From contig JAODMS010000195.1 in assembly GCA_025464925.1 (NCBI GenBank), positions 1 through 7,223 of the forward strand: DNA of 7,223 bases, written 5' to 3'. Numbering within the stretch: position 1 is the stretch's first letter; each line of letters begins with the position of its first letter. The translations under genes and the position numbers were made by a program. This document shows positions 6,528 through 7,223 of this stretch, piece after piece. The DNA is from Arthrobacter sp. Lineage in GTDB: Bacteria > Actinomycetota > Actinomycetes > Actinomycetales > Micrococcaceae. The notes under the pieces are model-generated. The model saw only the letters and a list, made by a program, of their open reading frames with translations. It did no database searches and had not been told where the DNA came from.

Positions 6528-7018
6528 CGAATCTCCATCGCATTGCCGAGCAGGCCGTGGCCGGTGCTCTTGACCGCGGGCTGACCGTCGCTACTGCGGA
6601 GTCCCTCACCGCCGGCATGGTGGCGGCCCTGCTGGCCGACACGCCCGGCGCGTCCGGCATGCTCCAAGGCGGCGTCGTTTCCTACCACAACTCGGTCAAG
6701 GCCGAGGTGCTCGGCGTTCCCCGCGAACTCCTCGAAGCCGTCGGCTCCGTAGACGGCCAGGTCGCCGCCGCCATGGCTGACGGCGCCCGCAGGCTGTGCC
6801 GCGCTGACGTCGCGGTGTCCACTACCGGGGTTGCGGGCCCCGAGCCGCACGACGGCTCGGCCGTCGGAACGGTCTTCATCGGCGTGGCCACGGCGGGGCG
6901 CTCGACGTCGTATGCGTACACCTTCGAGGGCAGCAGGGCCGAAATCCGGAGCCAGGCCTGCGCCGCTGCCCTGGAGCGCTTGCTCGAAGTCCTAGCTTCC
7001 GAAGGTTACCGGGCGTAA
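6524..7018 (+). CDS. cinA: CinA C-terminal domain protein, probable nicotinamide-nucleotide amidase (PncC type)
   Basis: Members of this family hydrolyse nicotinamide mononucleotide to nicotinate mononucleotide and ammonia, recycling NMN into NAD synthesis; acts in the cytosol. The 164 residues correspond to the C-terminal domain alone. Family motifs are TAESLTAG (24-31, S27 the likely catalytic serine), GGVVSYHNSVKAEVLGV (49-65) and STTGVAGPE (99-107), followed by a GTVFIGVA strand (115-122). The N-terminal MoCF-like domain of full-length CinA is absent, and upstream sequence belongs to pgsA, so this is a naturally short form like E. coli PncC rather than a truncation. The start overlaps the pgsA stop (ATGA) behind a perfect ribosome site. 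Amidase activity is inferred from the family; the competence-related name is historical. A role tied to membrane lipid synthesis is not shown by the sequence. Confidence 0.9.
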   Translation: MTNLHRIAEQAVAGALDRGLTVATAESLTAGMVAALLADTPGASGMLQGGVVSYHNSVKAEVLGVPRELLEAVGSVDGQVAAAMADGARRLCRADVAVSTTGVAGPEPHDGSAVGTVFIGVATAGRSTSYAYTFEGSRAEIRSQACAAALERLLEVLASEGYRA

Positions 7019-7051
7019 CGTTGTCGGGAACAAAAGTTGAAGCCGGTTAGT

Positions 7052-7060
7052 TGTTACATT
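7052..7060 (+). promoter_or_regulatory. Possible extended -10 promoter in the cinA-regulator gap
   Basis: TGTTACATT fits an extended -10 (TGN followed by TACATT, a TANNNT box at 7055-7060) within a locally AT-richer stretch after cinA. Transcription would start near 7067, giving a leader of about 90 nt to the ATG at 7156. No good -35 is seen at 16-18 nt, though TTGAAG occurs at 7037-7042, which is too close. A second TANNNT, TAGGAT (7088-7093), is an alternative. Confidence 0.35.
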
Positions 7061-7064
7061 GTGT

Positions 7065-7085
7065 CGCCTCCAGAGAAGGGAGGCG
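7065..7085 (+). repeat. Inverted repeat in the regulator leader, covering an SD-like sequence
   Basis: CGCCTCC (7065-7071) pairs perfectly with GGAGGCG (7079-7085) around a 7-nt loop. The right arm contains GGAGG, which lies 8 nt before an ATG at 7092, so the hairpin would hide that ribosome site. No T-tract follows, so this is not a classical terminator, although it could end or protect the cinA transcript. Confidence 0.55.
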
Positions 7086-7106
7086 CCTAGGATGAAAGCA
7101 TCAGTT

Positions 7107-7126
7107 GTCCGCCTTGACCGGCGGAC
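7107..7126 (+). repeat. Second inverted repeat in the regulator leader
   Basis: GTCCGCC (7107-7113) pairs perfectly with GGCGGAC (7120-7126) around the loop TTGACC. It ends 29 nt before the ATG at 7156 and could be an RNA hairpin or a DNA operator. It does not match the ClgR operator core known from Corynebacterium and Streptomyces (CGC-Y-NAN-R-GCG). Confidence 0.5.
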
Positions 7127-7155
7127 TCGACGTACGAGGGAGCAAGGCGATACAG

Positions 7156-7223
7156 ATGGTAAAGCAGCCCGTATCCGTAAACGGCGTTGTCCGCTGGAAG
7201 GATGTGGGCCTCGCCGATCAGGC
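7156..7223 (+). CDS. Partial CDS, N-terminus of a probable ClgR-type HTH regulator
   Basis: Only the first 22 codons are in the window; the frame runs off the 3' edge. The peptide begins MVKQPVSVNGVVRWKDVG. Codons mostly end in G or C, as in the neighbouring genes, which supports this frame over the overlapping one from 7092. AAGG (7144-7147) ends 8 nt before the ATG, with GAGGGAG further upstream (7136-7142). The helix-turn-helix domain itself lies outside the window. The ClgR assignment rests on position after pgsA and cinA, where actinobacteria often carry clgR, the activator of clp protease genes, and on a remembered resemblance to Micrococcaceae proteins. Any other small protein is possible. 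Confidence 0.45.
   Translation, partial: MVKQPVSVNGVVRWKDVGLADQ

Noticed and set aside
7114..7119. TTGACC as a -35 box for the regulator gene
   Set aside because: No TANNNT lies 16-19 nt downstream, and the hexamer is exactly the loop of a perfect inverted repeat.
1..7223. Undescribed defence, mobile or biosynthetic system
   Set aside because: Every gene is assignable to a known core family except the partial last gene, order matches other actinobacteria, codon use is uniform, and there are no repeats, integrase, transposase or toxin-antitoxin-like genes.

Overview
The window is a compact, high-GC stretch of actinobacterial chromosome. The best fit is a member of the Micrococcaceae such as Arthrobacter or Pseudarthrobacter. 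The basis is strong G/C preference at third codon positions, the gene order, and protein sequences resembling remembered actinobacterial homologues; no database search was possible. All genes lie on the + strand: dapA (lysine/diaminopimelate synthesis), rnj (RNase J), ftsK (septal DNA translocase), pgsA (phosphatidylglycerophosphate synthase), cinA (stand-alone CinA C-terminal/PncC-type domain), then the first 22 codons of what is probably a ClgR-type helix-turn-helix regulator. Mycobacterium tuberculosis has a similar order (dapA-rnj-...-ftsK-...-pgsA3-clgR), so this is conserved core genome. I see no mobile element, tRNA, rRNA or CRISPR array.

Layout: bases 1-69 hold an apparent dapA promoter. 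dapA and rnj are 43 nt apart and probably share a transcript. A 250-nt gap follows, with a perfect 10-bp hairpin, then a long terminator hairpin with a T-tract, then two small dyads next to the ftsK start. ftsK and pgsA are 9 nt apart and in the same reading frame. pgsA and cinA overlap by ATGA behind a perfect Shine-Dalgarno sequence. A 137-nt leader with two hairpins separates cinA from the partial regulator gene.

The most coherent non-coding signal is shared by dapA, ftsK and pgsA. None has a usable Shine-Dalgarno sequence, yet each start codon is preceded by GGTANNNT ending 6-7 nt upstream (GGTAACGT, GGTACCGT, GGTAGCCT). This is what leaderless transcripts with an actinobacterial -10 box look like. 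The genes with conventional ribosome sites (rnj, cinA) are the operon-internal ones. Together this suggests transcription units dapA-rnj, ftsK (possibly continuing into pgsA), pgsA-cinA, and the regulator gene.

Functionally the genes cover peptidoglycan precursor/lysine supply, RNA turnover, chromosome segregation at the septum, anionic phospholipid synthesis, NAD-cycle amidase activity and probably proteolysis control. I found no previously undescribed multigene system here. The points worth a second look are regulatory: the leaderless pattern, the rnj 3' hairpins, the ftsK dyads, the ftsK stop/pgsA promoter overlap, and the structured leader of the last gene.
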